From Alkalimonas amylolytica (GTDB lineage: Bacteria > Pseudomonadota > Gammaproteobacteria > Enterobacterales > Alteromonadaceae), in contig NZ_FNRM01000001.1 in assembly GCF_900107845.1 (NCBI RefSeq), forward strand, positions 677,209 through 741,208: a stretch of DNA of 64,000 nucleotides. Reading direction: 5' to 3'. The translations under genes were made by a program, and so were the position numbers. A model generated the notes under the pieces. The model ran no database searches, was not told where the DNA came from, and saw only the letters and a list, made by a program, of their open reading frames with translations. Positions 37,980-46,571 of this stretch are shown one piece after another (the stretch's first letter is position 1; the number at the start of each line of letters is the position of its first letter).

Positions 37980-38654
37980 CTAGATCCAGCCACGCTCCGC
38001 GAAGGAAACCACCTCGCCATCGCCAACCACCAGATGATCGAGCACCCGGATATCCACCAGCTGCAAAGCCTGCTGGATCCGGCTGGTAATGCTGCGATCC
38101 GCCCGGCTTGGTTCAGCCACCCCGGAAGGGTGGTTGTGAGCCAGGATCAGCGCAGCGGCATTGTACTTAAGTGCCTGCTGTACCACCACCCGCGGATACA
38201 CCGGTGAGGCATCAATGGTGCCATAAAACAGTGGCTCGGATTTAAGCAGCCGGTGCTGATTATCCAGATAGAGCACCTGAAATACCTCACGGCTTTCGCT
38301 TCCCAGTTGCAGGCTTAAGTACCGCTTCACCAGGGCAGGCTCGGTAAAAACCGCTTCGTGCTGCAGACTTTGCTGCAAACAGCGCTGGCTTAATTCCATC
38401 ACCGCCTGCAGCTGAACATACTTGGCCATGCCGAGGCCCTTACCTTCACAAAAGCGCGGCAGCGGCGCTTGCAGCAGGGTTTTTAACGAACCAAAGTCGG
38501 CCAGTAAACTGCGCGCCAGCTCCACGGCCGACATGCCCGGCAAGCCGGTGCGCAAAAAGATCGCCAGTAATTCAGCATCCGACAAAGCAGCAGCCCCGCG
38601 TTGCAACAACTTTTCTCTGGGCCGCTCCTCAGCAGGCCAATCCCTGATTGCCAT
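37980..38654 (-). CDS. radC: RadC family JAB1/MPN domain protein
   Basis: RadC-like protein with an N-terminal helix-hairpin-helix-type region and a C-terminal JAMM metalloprotease-like domain containing [16 protein letters not shown] (H-x-H ... D). The old link to DNA repair is not well supported for the family. From [15 protein letters not shown] (38654, with AAGGAGTAAGG upstream) it is 224 aa, the usual length. Divergent from coaBC as in E. coli. Confidence 0.95.
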   Translation of the reverse strand: MAIRDWPAEERPREKLLQRGAAALSDAELLAIFLRTGLPGMSAVELARSLLADFGSLKTLLQAPLPRFCEGKGLGMAKYVQLQAVMELSQRCLQQSLQHEAVFTEPALVKRYLSLQLGSESREVFQVLYLDNQHRLLKSEPLFYGTIDASPVYPRVVVQQALKYNAAALILAHNHPSGVAEPSRADRSITSRIQQALQLVDIRVLDHLVVGDGEVVSFAERGWI

Positions 38655-38761
38655 CCTTACTCCTTGTCTGTGAAAAGCATCTTTAGCAGCTGAAGTATGC
38701 TGGCATTTCATGCTATCTTTAGCGCGAAAGAACACGAATTTCAGCCAACGGACATCACAGC

Positions 38762-40003
38762 ATGCAAACTACTCTTAGTGCTCAAACAACGCTAAGCGGC
38801 CAGCGGATCTTACTGGGCATCAGCGGCGGCATCGCCGCCTATAAAAGTGCTGATCTGATCCGGCGCTTCAAAGAGCGCGGTGCCGAAGTACGGGTGATCC
38901 TGACCGAAGGCGGCAGCCACTTTATTACCCCACTGACCTTGCAAGCGCTGTCTGGTAACCCGGTCAGCTCCAGCCTGCTGGACCCAGCCGCAGAAGCAGC
39001 GATGGGCCATATCGAGCTGGCGAAATGGGCCAGTTGTATCGTGATTGCCCCTGCCAGCGCTGATCTGATTGCCCGGCTGGCCCACGGCCTGGCCAACGAT
39101 TTACTCACCACCTGTGTGCTGGCAAGCGCGGCCCCGGTAATGATAGCGCCCGCGATGAACCAGCAGATGTATAAAAATAGCGCAACCAAGCACAACATAG
39201 CAACACTCAAAGAACGAAAATTTCACATTGCAGGCCCGGCTGCCGGCGAACAAGCCTGTGGTGATGTCGGCCCGGGCCGGATGTTGGAGCCATTAGAGCT
39301 GGTGGCAGCACTGGAGCAACTGCAGGCCTCCAGGCTGCCAGCACTTAGCGGCAAAACCGTACTAATAACCGCTGGACCTACCCGCGAGGCCATCGATCCG
39401 GTACGCTTTCTAAGCAACCACAGCTCCGGCAAAATGGGCTTTGCGCTGGCCGAAGCCGCCGCCAAAGCCGGTGCCAGGGTGCAGCTGGTCACCGGCCCGG
39501 TTAATCTGGCAACCCCGGCCGGCGTCGAGCGTATTGATGTGCAATCAGCGCAGCAGATGCACACGGCGGTGATGCAGCGCGCCAGTGCAGCCGACATTTT
39601 TATTGGCTGCGCCGCCGTTGCCGATTACCGGGTGGCCGAGGTCGCCGAGCAGAAAATGAAAAAAACCAGCAGCAACGACGAACTGACACTGACGCTGGTG
39701 AAAAACCCGGATATCATTGCCGATGTTGCGGCCCTGACTTATCAGCGCCCTTTCACCGTTGGCTTTGCTGCAGAAACCGAAAACCTGGCCAATTATGCCA
39801 AGGACAAACTGCAGCGCAAAAAGCTGGATCTGATTTGTGCCAACGATGTGTCTTCAAAAGAGCAAGGGTTTCACAGCGAACACAATGCCATCACCGCTTA
39901 CTGGCAGGGGGGCGAACTCGCGCTGGAGCGCCAGCCTAAGATTTCTATAGCTCACGCCATAATAGAGCTTATAGCAAATAAATTGACACAAAAGCGACAG
40001 TAA
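38762..40003 (+). CDS. coaBC: Bifunctional phosphopantothenoylcysteine decarboxylase/synthetase
   Basis: CoaBC makes 4'-phosphopantetheine from phosphopantothenate and cysteine for coenzyme A. The 413-aa fusion has the flavin-binding CoaC half ([18 protein letters not shown], the active-site His in [18 protein letters not shown]) and the CoaB half ([40 protein letters not shown]). In most gammaproteobacteria dut follows; here an unrelated cassette does. Confidence 0.97.
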   Translation: MQTTLSAQTTLSGQRILLGISGGIAAYKSADLIRRFKERGAEVRVILTEGGSHFITPLTLQALSGNPVSSSLLDPAAEAAMGHIELAKWASCIVIAPASADLIARLAHGLANDLLTTCVLASAAPVMIAPAMNQQMYKNSATKHNIATLKERKFHIAGPAAGEQACGDVGPGRMLEPLELVAALEQLQASRLPALSGKTVLITAGPTREAIDPVRFLSNHSSGKMGFALAEAAAKAGARVQLVTGPVNLATPAGVERIDVQSAQQMHTAVMQRASAADIFIGCAAVADYRVAEVAEQKMKKTSSNDELTLTLVKNPDIIADVAALTYQRPFTVGFAAETENLANYAKDKLQRKKLDLICANDVSSKEQGFHSEHNAITAYWQGGELALERQPKISIAHAIIELIANKLTQKRQ

Positions 40004-40045
40004 CTCTATATTAATAATCTGTAATCAAAATGGCATTTGCATCAT

Positions 40046-40804
40046 ATGGATGAAGCTCAATTCAATAAACCCGCTTCTGCTTACTCTAAGGACGCAAGCA
40101 GGAGGGGTAGTCGTGACAAAATTTTCTATCCTTCGCTTTTAAAGCTGATTCCAAGTTTTACAGGTAAATCCGTGCTTGATTTAGCATGTGGGGATGGTTC
40201 TTTTAGTAGAGTTATTTCAAAGCTTAATCCAAGCAAGGTTGTCGCTGTTGACATTTCAAAAGATCAAATAGATAAGGCAATTGAATTATCTGGTCATCAA
40301 ACCGTAATCAAATATATTAATGCTAATGCCTGTGATATAAAGCACATTGATCCGTTTGACATAATCATAGGAAATTTTTTTTTGCATTATGCTCCATCAA
40401 TTGATGACCTTAAGAAATACTGTAAACATATATCACTAAACCTAAAGCCCGGTGGGCTATTCATAGGTCTGAATGAAAATCCTGTTAAGCCGATTAAAGA
40501 TTCAAAAAGCTTCGGAGTTGCTGTTGAATGCGTAGATGGTGTTGTCCATGATTCCTGTACAATTAGAAGAACTCACTATGATTCAGAAGGGAATGAGTTA
40601 TTTAACTTCACACACCGGCATTTTCATCTTAACACGTATGAACTATCTCTGAGAGAATCTGGAATGTACAATGTCACTTGGCACAAACTCCGGAACATGC
40701 AACATGGCGATGCAGATGATGCCATGGCTAAACACTGGGCTTCATACATTTCTCAAAGCACAGTTAGTATATTATCAGCCAACAAGTCGTTAGATGATAA
40801 GTAA
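40046..40804 (+). CDS. Class I SAM-dependent methyltransferase
   Basis: A 252-aa Rossmann-fold methyltransferase: motif I is VLDLACGDGSFSR, an acidic motif II (VAVDISKDQ) follows, and IIIGNFFLHYAP and LKPGGLFIGLNE match later motifs. The substrate is unknown; the UbiE/type-11 pattern suggests a small molecule. The frame opens at a TTG at 40037, but the ATG at 40046 is more likely. Strikingly AT-rich compared with coaBC, and first in a cassette replacing dut-slmA, so probably acquired. Confidence 0.8.
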   Translation: MDEAQFNKPASAYSKDASRRGSRDKIFYPSLLKLIPSFTGKSVLDLACGDGSFSRVISKLNPSKVVAVDISKDQIDKAIELSGHQTVIKYINANACDIKHIDPFDIIIGNFFLHYAPSIDDLKKYCKHISLNLKPGGLFIGLNENPVKPIKDSKSFGVAVECVDGVVHDSCTIRRTHYDSEGNELFNFTHRHFHLNTYELSLRESGMYNVTWHKLRNMQHGDADDAMAKHWASYISQSTVSILSANKSLDDK

Positions 40805-40979
40805 ATAACAACTTGATTTTAAATAGTAAAAACTGAAACATGATTGAGCAGAGCATTTTTCAGATTAAATGGGTCCAGGGTCGCCGGTCAATATAGCTTG
40901 TGTTTAGATTATAAGCAAACCGGATTGAACTAAGAGTAGTCCGGATGCCCCCTAAAATACAGTATATTTTGGTAAGAGT
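40805..40979 (+). promoter_or_regulatory. Intergenic region before the radical SAM gene
   Basis: A 175-base gap that probably holds the promoter of the three downstream genes. A TATAAG box occurs near 40915 and a small inverted repeat (CCGGA/TCCGG) near 40920-40944. None is strong enough to define a promoter. Confidence 0.25.
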
Positions 40980-41768
40980 ATGAAAAATATAAACGAAAAT
41001 GATCGCTATTTTTACACAAGTGCTAAAAGCTGCCCTTTCGAATGCTCTTATTGTTTCGCCACACTCCCTAATTTCAGCGATGATTTGGGCTCCTTGCAGG
41101 AACTACATACTGAAGAATCCATAATATCTGGGCCGAGGGTTATTTACCCCTCTTGCGATTCAGAAATTTTTCTTTCTAATGATCTCGTTAGAACACTAGA
41201 CAGGATAACAAAAGTGGAAAAGCAAGTAGTAGTGAGCTATTCGACTAAGAAGAGACTGTCAAATAAAGACTTAAATATGATAACCGAAATAAATGAGATT
41301 CTTAATGAATCTAGTGGCTTCATTAAAGTCGGTATCTCAATAACAAATATTAATAGCATAGCACTATACGAGAAGGGCTGCGCGGGATTCGAAGATAGAA
41401 TTGAAAACCTACTTAGGCTTGCAGAAAGTAGCATTCCAACAGGTGTAAATATAAAGCCAATCTTGCCTTTCATCAGCCTGGATGAGTATCTTAGGATTGT
41501 AGAACATACAATAAAATATTGTGATAGATTTATGCTCGGTGACCTTTACATAGATGAGTCAACTTCCTTCGGCAAATCTGTATTGAGCGAATATCCCGGT
41601 TTTATAACTACTAAAAGCATAGACTGGCTTAATAAAGATCTGAAAGTGAAAGTATATAGCGAAGGCGAGAAAAAACACAAGATACAAAAAAGTATCCTTT
41701 CTAAGGGTGGTAAGTTCTTTGAGAGTGATCTAAGTTTGATCAATGACATTATTAAATATGGGAATTGA
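40980..41768 (+). CDS. Radical SAM protein (SPL-like)
   Basis: A 262-aa protein with a CX3CX2C cluster motif at C18, C22 and C25 (CPFECSYCFA), the [4Fe-4S]/SAM signature. Its layout recalls the spore-photoproduct-lyase-like radical SAM group, which includes many uncharacterised members; I cannot assign a reaction. Length is compact, with no extra cysteine-rich SPASM domain. It lies one base before the next gene, implying co-expression with the phosphoribosyltransferase-like and nucleotide pyrophosphohydrolase-like genes. Confidence 0.75.
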   Translation: MKNINENDRYFYTSAKSCPFECSYCFATLPNFSDDLGSLQELHTEESIISGPRVIYPSCDSEIFLSNDLVRTLDRITKVEKQVVVSYSTKKRLSNKDLNMITEINEILNESSGFIKVGISITNINSIALYEKGCAGFEDRIENLLRLAESSIPTGVNIKPILPFISLDEYLRIVEHTIKYCDRFMLGDLYIDESTSFGKSVLSEYPGFITTKSIDWLNKDLKVKVYSEGEKKHKIQKSILSKGGKFFESDLSLINDIIKYGN

Positions 41769-41769
41769 G

Positions 41770-42810
41770 ATGAGCAGTTCACAACAAAGTAACAGCTATA
41801 CCGTATTAATTAATGACGTAGTTAGTGACTTAATGCTTGTTTTCATAGTCATCGTTCTGGCGATTCAAAGTGCAAAATCACTGATCATTGCAAATGGCTG
41901 GTTCAGAAACTGGAAATATTCTAAGATCATATATGGAAACATTCATAGTGATATAGCGAAAATCGCAACTGAGCATACCATTAAGTACATTGGGGCTGAC
42001 AACACGTTTTACAAAAATAACTCCGTCTACACACCTCTCACTCGAAATGGCACATTAAAGATTGACATCACTCAAGCACGAATTATGGCTTTTCGCCTCT
42101 TGTCTGAACACACTCATAAGTTTCCTCATCCGGTCGTATATGGTAAAAATACCCCATCTAGCTCAAACTATTACATAAAGACCATGGAAGCATCACATCA
42201 GTACACGAGTTTACAACTAATGTCGATGTTACTCTATCTCAAATATGCATCGATTATAAATGAGGTAGACATTATAAACTTTATAATAACACCGAAAATG
42301 GGAAACACCTTGCTAGGAAAGAACTTTTCTGAGCTATGCAATGCAACCTTCATTGCTTCCAAGCCAGAAAATGATAGCTCTAGAGTTAAAGATAATAATA
42401 ACAGCTTTATTATTGGCAGTAATTTTGAAGGCTATAGTTCGCTTAAAGCCAGGTTACAAGACGGGAATCAGTTGCATGGAGCTATTATTGATTGCAATTG
42501 TTCCGGTGGTTCGACACTTATAGAAACTGCCAACATGTTCAATAATTTCATTTCAAAGAATGGACTAGAAGATAAGATAAAAAGAATAACTGATGTTTAT
42601 GTTATATTCAGGGCTGATATTAACATTAGTCCTGATGAGATCGAAGCTAAATTTAGTTCAAATAATCTTAGAATCCACAGGCTATTTGATCTTGATGAAA
42701 GCTTAAAAGGGAATTTGCATGAACTTACCATAACCAGCGACGAAAGAGAGAAAGACAAAAAGATAGAATTTATGCTAGAGTATGCAAAAAATAATAAATT
42801 ACTTCGATAA
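41770..42810 (+). CDS. Membrane protein with phosphoribosyltransferase-like motif
   Basis: A 346-aa protein. An N-terminal membrane helix (about 11-37) is followed by a soluble domain. Near residues 234-247 the segment GAIIDCNCSGGSTLIE resembles the PRPP-binding loop of type I phosphoribosyltransferases (hydrophobic strand, acidic residue, then SGGST), though the usual second acidic residue is replaced by Asn/Cys. Function not assigned; a nucleotide or nucleobase substrate is a guess. AT-rich, one base after the radical SAM gene. Confidence 0.65.
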   Translation: MSSSQQSNSYTVLINDVVSDLMLVFIVIVLAIQSAKSLIIANGWFRNWKYSKIIYGNIHSDIAKIATEHTIKYIGADNTFYKNNSVYTPLTRNGTLKIDITQARIMAFRLLSEHTHKFPHPVVYGKNTPSSSNYYIKTMEASHQYTSLQLMSMLLYLKYASIINEVDIINFIITPKMGNTLLGKNFSELCNATFIASKPENDSSRVKDNNNSFIIGSNFEGYSSLKARLQDGNQLHGAIIDCNCSGGSTLIETANMFNNFISKNGLEDKIKRITDVYVIFRADINISPDEIEAKFSSNNLRIHRLFDLDESLKGNLHELTITSDEREKDKKIEFMLEYAKNNKLLR

Positions 42811-42834
42811 CCAAACAAATGATAGGACTCTAAG

Positions 42835-43236
42835 ATGATTTTGGACGATAGCTGGCTGAAGGTACATGAATTCCACCAGGCTTTCTCACACCCTATATCT
42901 GATTCCCCAACTTTGATGCCTGCTGAGAGGAAGCATAAACGTTATAAATGGATGCTTGAAGAGATAAATGAGTTTTTAGAGGCAGAATCCATAGAGTCAC
43001 AATCGGATGCAATGATAGATTTGATCTATTTTGCTCTTGGTACACTAGTTGAAACTGGTGTGAGACCTGGAAAACTATTTGATATAGTACACAACGCTAA
43101 CATGACGAAGTTATGGCCTGATGGCAAACCAAGAATGAATGGTGATGGTAAAATTATTAAGCCTAGTGGTTGGTTAGATCCCGAACCATTGATTTCAGAG
43201 GAAATCAGAAAGCAAATCAATCAAAATCTAGGCTAG
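42835..43236 (+). CDS. MazG/PRA-PH-like nucleotide pyrophosphohydrolase
   Basis: A 133-aa all-alpha NTP-pyrophosphatase-like protein. The EExxE metal motif is in WMLEEINEFLEA and the second acidic motif in QSDAMIDLIYFALGT; the tail NMTKLWPDGKPRMNGDGKIIKP is typical of a PRA-PH-like branch (COG4696-like by memory). Such enzymes cleave (d)NTPs to the monophosphate and pyrophosphate. It is the last gene of the AT-rich cassette. Since dut is missing at this locus and some dUTPases belong to this superfamily, dUTP hydrolysis is worth testing. Confidence 0.8.
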   Translation: MILDDSWLKVHEFHQAFSHPISDSPTLMPAERKHKRYKWMLEEINEFLEAESIESQSDAMIDLIYFALGTLVETGVRPGKLFDIVHNANMTKLWPDGKPRMNGDGKIIKPSGWLDPEPLISEEIRKQINQNLG

Positions 43237-43492
43237 ACTCAGAAAATAGACATACTAATCTGGTTCAGTTTGTGCCCATCCTGAAAGGTGGTGGGTACTA
43301 GCCCGTAACAAGTATGCGACGCCAAAATCTTTGGTGTAAGCCATCGACTTTGCGCGCCAAAATAAAGCGCGGTTTTTCCTGGCATGAGGGGCCCAATCAC
43401 AGGTCTATATGCGCGTCTAAGCGCCCCTCGGAGGGTAACGACAACTGTTCAAACAACAACCCTAAACTAGGATTGAGGCCCGTAATCAGGCC
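43237..43492. other. Intergenic region between the cassette and dgkA
   Basis: 256 bases with no gene. It contains several short GC-rich inverted repeats, for example GCGCGCC...GCGCG near 43357, but no recognisable regulatory RNA or mobile-element end. Possibly debris of the cassette insertion. Confidence 0.4.
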
Positions 43493-43498
43493 CTAGTT
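43465..43498 (-). terminator. Inverted repeat at the dgkA stop
   Basis: AACTAGG (43465-43471) and CCTAGTT (43492-43498) form a 7-bp inverted repeat with an inner GGCC/GGCC pair, overlapping the dgkA stop codon; only weak T-richness follows on the minus strand. Confidence 0.4.
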
Positions 43499-43873
43499 CA
43501 CCCCCCAAAACCGGCTGTAGAGCGCACTGCCCCACACCAAAGTAACCAAGACCAGGCTTAAAAACACCGCCGCCGAGCCCATATCCTTGGCCCGGCCCGA
43601 TAGCTCGTGCCGCTCCAGGCTGACCCGATCGGTCAGGGTTTCAATCGCCGAGTTCAAAAGCTCAACAATCAGTACCAGACACCAGACGCCAATCAAGAGC
43701 ACAAACTGCAGAAAGCTCTGCGCCAGCCAGGCTGCTAGGGGTACCGACAGGATCGCCAGCACGGCTTCCTGGCGAAACGCCGCCTCATGGCGCCAGGTGG
43801 CGGCAAAGCCCTGCATCGAGCATTTGGCCGCTTTGATCACCCGGCCCAGTCCCTGACCATTTGGTTTTTGCAT
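43493..43873 (-). CDS. dgkA: Diacylglycerol kinase
   Basis: Small trimeric inner-membrane kinase that recycles diacylglycerol to phosphatidic acid. The 126-aa protein has a short N-terminal amphipathic part with the EAAFRQE motif, three membrane helices, and the active-site signature ELLNSAIETLTDRVSLERHELSGRAKDMGSAAVF. Not normally in this gene cluster. Confidence 0.95.
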   Translation of the reverse strand: MQKPNGQGLGRVIKAAKCSMQGFAATWRHEAAFRQEAVLAILSVPLAAWLAQSFLQFVLLIGVWCLVLIVELLNSAIETLTDRVSLERHELSGRAKDMGSAAVFLSLVLVTLVWGSALYSRFWGVN

Positions 43874-43976
43874 GGCTTTCCCTTGAAAAAGTCTGCTCTG
43901 ACGCAGTGCTGTAAGCCTTAATCGGACTCAGCTTACAGCGCCCAGATGAACACCGAATGACAGTGCAAACAACCGC

Positions 43977-44621
43977 TTACACCACGCCGTATTCAGCGCG
44001 ATAGGCCTGCACCGCTGCCAGATGCTCTGCCATTTGCGGTTGATCGGCCAGGTAACTGATCAAATCCGTCAGGTTAATGATGGAAATCACCTGGGTGCTA
44101 AAGTCGCGCTCGACTTCCTGGATCGCCGACAGCTCAGCCTTGCCACGCTCTTGCCGGTCGAGCGCAATCAGCACGCCCGTTAAGGTCGCGCCAGCGGTGG
44201 CGATGATCTGCATCGACTCACGAATGGCGGTGCCGGCGGTGATCACATCGTCCACCAACATCACCCGGCCTTGCAAGGGTGCGCCAACCAAACTGCCACC
44301 TTCGCCATGGGTTTTGGCTTCTTTGCGGTTAAAGCAGTACGGCAGGTCGCGCTGGTAGTGATCGGCCAGCGCCACCGCTGTGGTGGTGGCAATCGGAATG
44401 CCTTTGTAGGCCGGGCCAAACAGCAGATCAAACTCAATGCCACTGTCCTGCAGTGCCGCGGCATAAAAACGGCCCAGCTTGGCCAAATCGCCACCGGTAT
44501 TAAACAAACCAGCATTGAAAAAGTACGGGCTGATGCGGCCGGACTTCAAGGTAAACTGGCCAAACTTCAGCACCTGACGCGACAGAGCAAATTCAATAAA
44601 CTCACGCTGAAAGTCTTTCAT
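43977..44621 (-). CDS. pyrE: Orotate phosphoribosyltransferase
   Basis: Pyrimidine synthesis enzyme making orotidine 5'-phosphate from orotate and PRPP. The 214-aa protein from [13 protein letters not shown] (44621) has the PRPP-binding motif [14 protein letters not shown] and the [13 protein letters not shown] loop. AAGGAG sits upstream of this ATG; the longer frame overlaps rph and is not favoured. Encoded 10 bases after rph. Confidence 0.98.
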   Translation of the reverse strand: MKDFQREFIEFALSRQVLKFGQFTLKSGRISPYFFNAGLFNTGGDLAKLGRFYAAALQDSGIEFDLLFGPAYKGIPIATTTAVALADHYQRDLPYCFNRKEAKTHGEGGSLVGAPLQGRVMLVDDVITAGTAIRESMQIIATAGATLTGVLIALDRQERGKAELSAIQEVERDFSTQVISIINLTDLISYLADQPQMAEHLAAVQAYRAEYGVV

Positions 44622-44631
44622 CCCAAACTCC

Positions 44632-45345
44632 TTACGCCAACACCCGCTTTTGCTCATCGACGATATCGCGAATGGCATGGCGCGCCAGCTCCATCATCTC
44701 CTGCATTTCGTCAAAGCTAAAAGGCTCGGCTTCGGCGGTGCCCTGCACTTCAATCAGCTTGCCGGTTTCGGTCATCACCACATTCATGTCGGTTTCGGCG
44801 TTGGAGTCTTCGTCGTAATCCAAGTCGGCCACCGCGGTGCCTTTAAAGACGCCGACTGAGACTGCGGCGACCATGTACTTCAGTGGATTGGTTTTGATGA
44901 TGCCTTTGCCGCGCATAAAGTTCAGCGCATCCACCAGTGCCACGCAAGCACCGGAAATTGAAGCGGTGCGGGTGCCACCATCGGCCTGGATCACATCGCA
45001 GTCGATGGTGATGGTGTTCTCACCCAGCAGCTTTAAATCCACCGCCGTGCGCAGAGCCCGGCCAATCAGTCGCTGAATTTCCATGGTGCGGCCGCTTTGC
45101 TTGCCACGGGCCGCTTCCCGATCGTTGCGGGTATGGGTAGCACGTGGCAGCATGCCGTACTCAGCGGTGACCCAGCCTTTGCCCTGGCCTTTCATAAAGC
45201 GTGGCACCCCTTCCACCACACTGGCGGTGCAAATTACTTTGGTATTGCCAAACTCCACCAGCACCGAGCCTTCGGCATGGGCGGTAAACTGACGGGTAAA
45301 GGTTAAAGGGCGGATCTGACTGGCGGTTCGGCCGCTGGGACGCAT
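44632..45345 (-). CDS. rph: Ribonuclease PH
   Basis: Phosphorolytic 3'-5' exoribonuclease that trims tRNA 3' ends. The 237-aa protein from [14 protein letters not shown] (45345, GGAGAG upstream) has [24 protein letters not shown] and [20 protein letters not shown], both family signatures. It is divergent from yicC and full length (not the frameshifted form of E. coli K-12). Confidence 0.98.
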   Translation of the reverse strand: MRPSGRTASQIRPLTFTRQFTAHAEGSVLVEFGNTKVICTASVVEGVPRFMKGQGKGWVTAEYGMLPRATHTRNDREAARGKQSGRTMEIQRLIGRALRTAVDLKLLGENTITIDCDVIQADGGTRTASISGACVALVDALNFMRGKGIIKTNPLKYMVAAVSVGVFKGTAVADLDYDEDSNAETDMNVVMTETGKLIEVQGTAEAEPFSFDEMQEMMELARHAIRDIVDEQKRVLA

Positions 45346-45512
45346 GGCATCTCTCCTGCTGGATGAGTAGGCATTAAAAAGTGGCCCTATTATACCCAAT
45401 AGCGCTCAAGTTGCACCTAAGGCCGCAGCTTTGGCAGCAAATGCCCGGCAATTGTTCAGCTGCGCTGCATTCGGGTATACTTAGTTTTTCTAAGTATTTG
45501 GGAAGCCGCCCG

Positions 45513-46373
45513 ATGATCCACAGCATGACCGCTTTTGCCCGTCACGACATTCAGGCCGACTGGGGCAATGCCCAGTGGGAAATTCGCTCCGTTAATCAGC
45601 GCTATCTGGAAACCTTTTTCCGTTTGCCAGAGCAGTTCCGTAGCCTGGAAACCAAGTTGCGCGAAACCCTGCGCCAGCAGCTACAGCGCGGCAAAATCGA
45701 AGTCAGCCTGCGCTACAGCATCAACGAAGCTGTCACCGAGCTGCAGATCAACCAGCAGCTGGCCAGCCAGTTGATTAACCATGCCAATGCGCTGCAAAGC
45801 CAGGCCAACGGTGCTCAGCTCAATATTATGGACGTAATGCGCTGGCCAGGCGTGATGGATACCCCTCAGGCCGATTTGGATGCAGTGCAAAGCGACTTGC
45901 TCGAAGGCTTCCAACTGGCACTGACTGACTTTATCGCCAGTCGGGCGCGCGAAGGCAAAGCCATGGCCGAGCTGATTGAAAGCCGCTTAAGCCAAATCAG
46001 CGAACACGTTACCACTGTGCGCGCCCACCTGCCCGTTGCCATGCAGTGGCAGCGCGATCGCATCACCAACCGGTTAAAAGACATTCAAAGCGAGCTGGAT
46101 CAAAGCCGGCTGGAGCAGGAAATGGCCTTTTTGGCACAAAAATCCGATGTAGCCGAAGAGCTGGATAGGCTGGAAGCCCATATCAAAGAAAGCCGCCATA
46201 CCTTAAAAAAAGGCGGCGCCTGCGGCCGGCGCTTGGATTTTATGATGCAGGAATTCAACCGCGAGGCCAACACTCTGTCGTCCAAATCCATCAGCACCGA
46301 GATCACCAATGCTGCGGTGGAGCTTAAGGTGCTGATTGAACAGATGCGGGAGCAGATCCAGAATATTGAGTAA
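45513..46373 (+). CDS. YicC family endoribonuclease
   Basis: YicC-like RNase, 286 aa, starting MIHSMTAFARHDIQ, with the typical YicC_N and DUF1732 C-terminal region (KSDVAEELDRLEAHI; KGGACGRRLDFMMQEFNREANTL; SKSISTEITNAAVELKVLIEQMREQIQNIE). E. coli YicC acts on small RNA substrates. The 3' end is intact, although an integrase gene follows immediately, consistent with a site-specific element that restores the end of the gene when it inserts. Confidence 0.96.
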   Translation: MIHSMTAFARHDIQADWGNAQWEIRSVNQRYLETFFRLPEQFRSLETKLRETLRQQLQRGKIEVSLRYSINEAVTELQINQQLASQLINHANALQSQANGAQLNIMDVMRWPGVMDTPQADLDAVQSDLLEGFQLALTDFIASRAREGKAMAELIESRLSQISEHVTTVRAHLPVAMQWQRDRITNRLKDIQSELDQSRLEQEMAFLAQKSDVAEELDRLEAHIKESRHTLKKGGACGRRLDFMMQEFNREANTLSSKSISTEITNAAVELKVLIEQMREQIQNIE

Positions 46374-46400
46374 CGTCTACCGGCATCCATAAAAGTACAT
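46340..46400 (+). other. Putative attL of a genomic island at the yicC 3' end
   Basis: The last codons of yicC are directly followed by AT-rich foreign-looking sequence and an integrase gene reading in the same direction. The 3' end of yicC is the known attachment site of SXT/R391-mobilised genomic islands such as MGIVflInd1. The partner attR lies outside the window, so the exact core cannot be read here. Confidence 0.45.
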
Positions 46401-46454
46401 TACAAAATAAATATCAATAACTTAAGTTAAATCGTAGTCCACACAAATCCACCT

Positions 46455-46534
46455 TCACCCACCGAAAGCCAAGCATGACTGGTGGGTAAAGTGGTGAGTA
46501 TGCTAGACTATCTCAGATGCTTAGTGGTGGGTAA
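46455..46534. repeat. GGTGGGTAA repeats upstream of the integrase
   Basis: TGGTGGGTAA occurs twice in direct orientation (46480-46489 and 46525-46534, 45 bases apart), with a near-inverted copy (TTCACCCACC at 46454-46463). Such short repeats beside an att site could be integrase arm-type sites or regulator-binding sites. Confidence 0.45.
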
Positions 46535-46571
46535 GATTACCTGCGTGTAACTGACTGATTTGAGAGGGACT

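Noticed and set aside
43237-43492. Regulatory RNA or attachment site after the cassette
   Set aside because: Only short unrelated inverted repeats were seen; no direct repeat with the coaBC side could be found by eye.
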